A stretch of 64,000 nucleotides of DNA from Pegea sp. RAD2-039 (Eukaryota; Chordata; Thaliacea; Salpida; Salpidae): the NCBI GenBank assembly GCA_034620365.1, contig JAQGEQ010000007.1, positions 1 to 64,000 of the forward strand. Direction: 5' to 3'. The notes below the pieces were generated by a model. That model did no database searches. It was not told where the DNA came from and saw nothing but the letters and a program-made list of their open reading frames with translations. The stretch's first letter is position 1, and every line of letters starts with the position of its first letter. Positions 63,845 through 64,000 of this stretch are shown here, one piece after another. A program made the position numbers and the translations under genes.

Positions 63845-64000
63845 ATGAAGCTAATTATTATGATGATTTTGTTGGCATCAGTCAATCTTTCATATCAGGT
63901 TTGTAACTTAAAATCAATTTATTTGTAAAAATATTCTTGCAGCTTTTTTTTTGTCATATTTTTATTGTTAAATTTCAAATATTAAAAAATTTACTTCTTA
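63845..64000 (+). CDS. Small secreted protein gene, copy 11, cut by window end
   Basis: Only exon 1 (63845-63898, signal peptide, identical to copy 7) and the start of intron 1 are inside the window, which shows that the array goes on to the right. Confidence 0.6.

Noticed and set aside
4393-64000. Ordinary satellite DNA
   Set aside because: Units are 5-7 kb, contain a spliced gene plus recognisable LINE and receptor sequence, vary by shared deletions, and are arranged in two opposite arms.
1-64000. CRISPR arrays, operons, ribosome binding sites, tRNA or rRNA genes
   Set aside because: The DNA is eukaryotic (introns, poly(A) signals, LINEs). No tRNA or rRNA sequence was recognised on reading, though a covariance search was not possible.

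Overview
The window looks like nuclear DNA of a small invertebrate animal. It is very AT-rich, and its genes have GT-AG introns, one only 48 bp long. It holds a metazoan-type ALG14 gene, fragments of a leucine-rich-repeat (relaxin-like) G-protein-coupled receptor, and CR1-like LINE retrotransposons with a PHD-finger ORF1 and an apurinic-type endonuclease. A rotifer would fit (short introns, compact genes), but the sequence does not prove it.

Positions 1-4392 are ordinary flank: the ORF1 part of a decayed LINE at the left edge, a GC-richer island of unknown nature near 1.04-1.30 kb, a complete four-exon ALG14 gene on the minus strand (1797-3170), and AT-rich non-coding DNA.

From 4393 to the right edge the window is one complex array. 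Each unit, in its own transcription direction, is: (i) a ~974-bp element with ~75-100-bp imperfect terminal inverted repeats (TIR element), (ii) a three-exon gene for a 100-residue secreted protein of no family I recognise, (iii) a broken LGR-type receptor fragment, and (iv) a 5'-truncated CR1-like LINE on the same strand, whose A/T-rich tail abuts the next TIR element. Long units are ~7.2 kb. Short units (~5.3 kb) share one deletion that joins the receptor fragment to the LINE endonuclease. Six gene copies (one lacking exon 3) lie on the minus strand from 7.0 to 35.9 kb, and five (the last cut by the window end) on the plus strand from 36.9 kb onward. The two arms meet head to head around a single TIR element (35923-36896), with both start codons exactly 31 bases from the TIR edges.

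Everything in the array is decayed except the small gene. Its three exons and splice sites are kept in nine complete copies, and exon 3 encodes the same 63 C-terminal residues in seven of them. The two divergent copies (7 and 8, next to the palindrome centre on the plus side) differ from the rest only by amino-acid-changing substitutions. The protein has a signal peptide, no cysteine in the mature part, and a Gly-Arg-Lys that could be a prohormone amidation and cleavage site. The best candidate for something undescribed is this amplified secreted-protein family, carried in a LINE/TIR-element unit and folded into a large inverted array.
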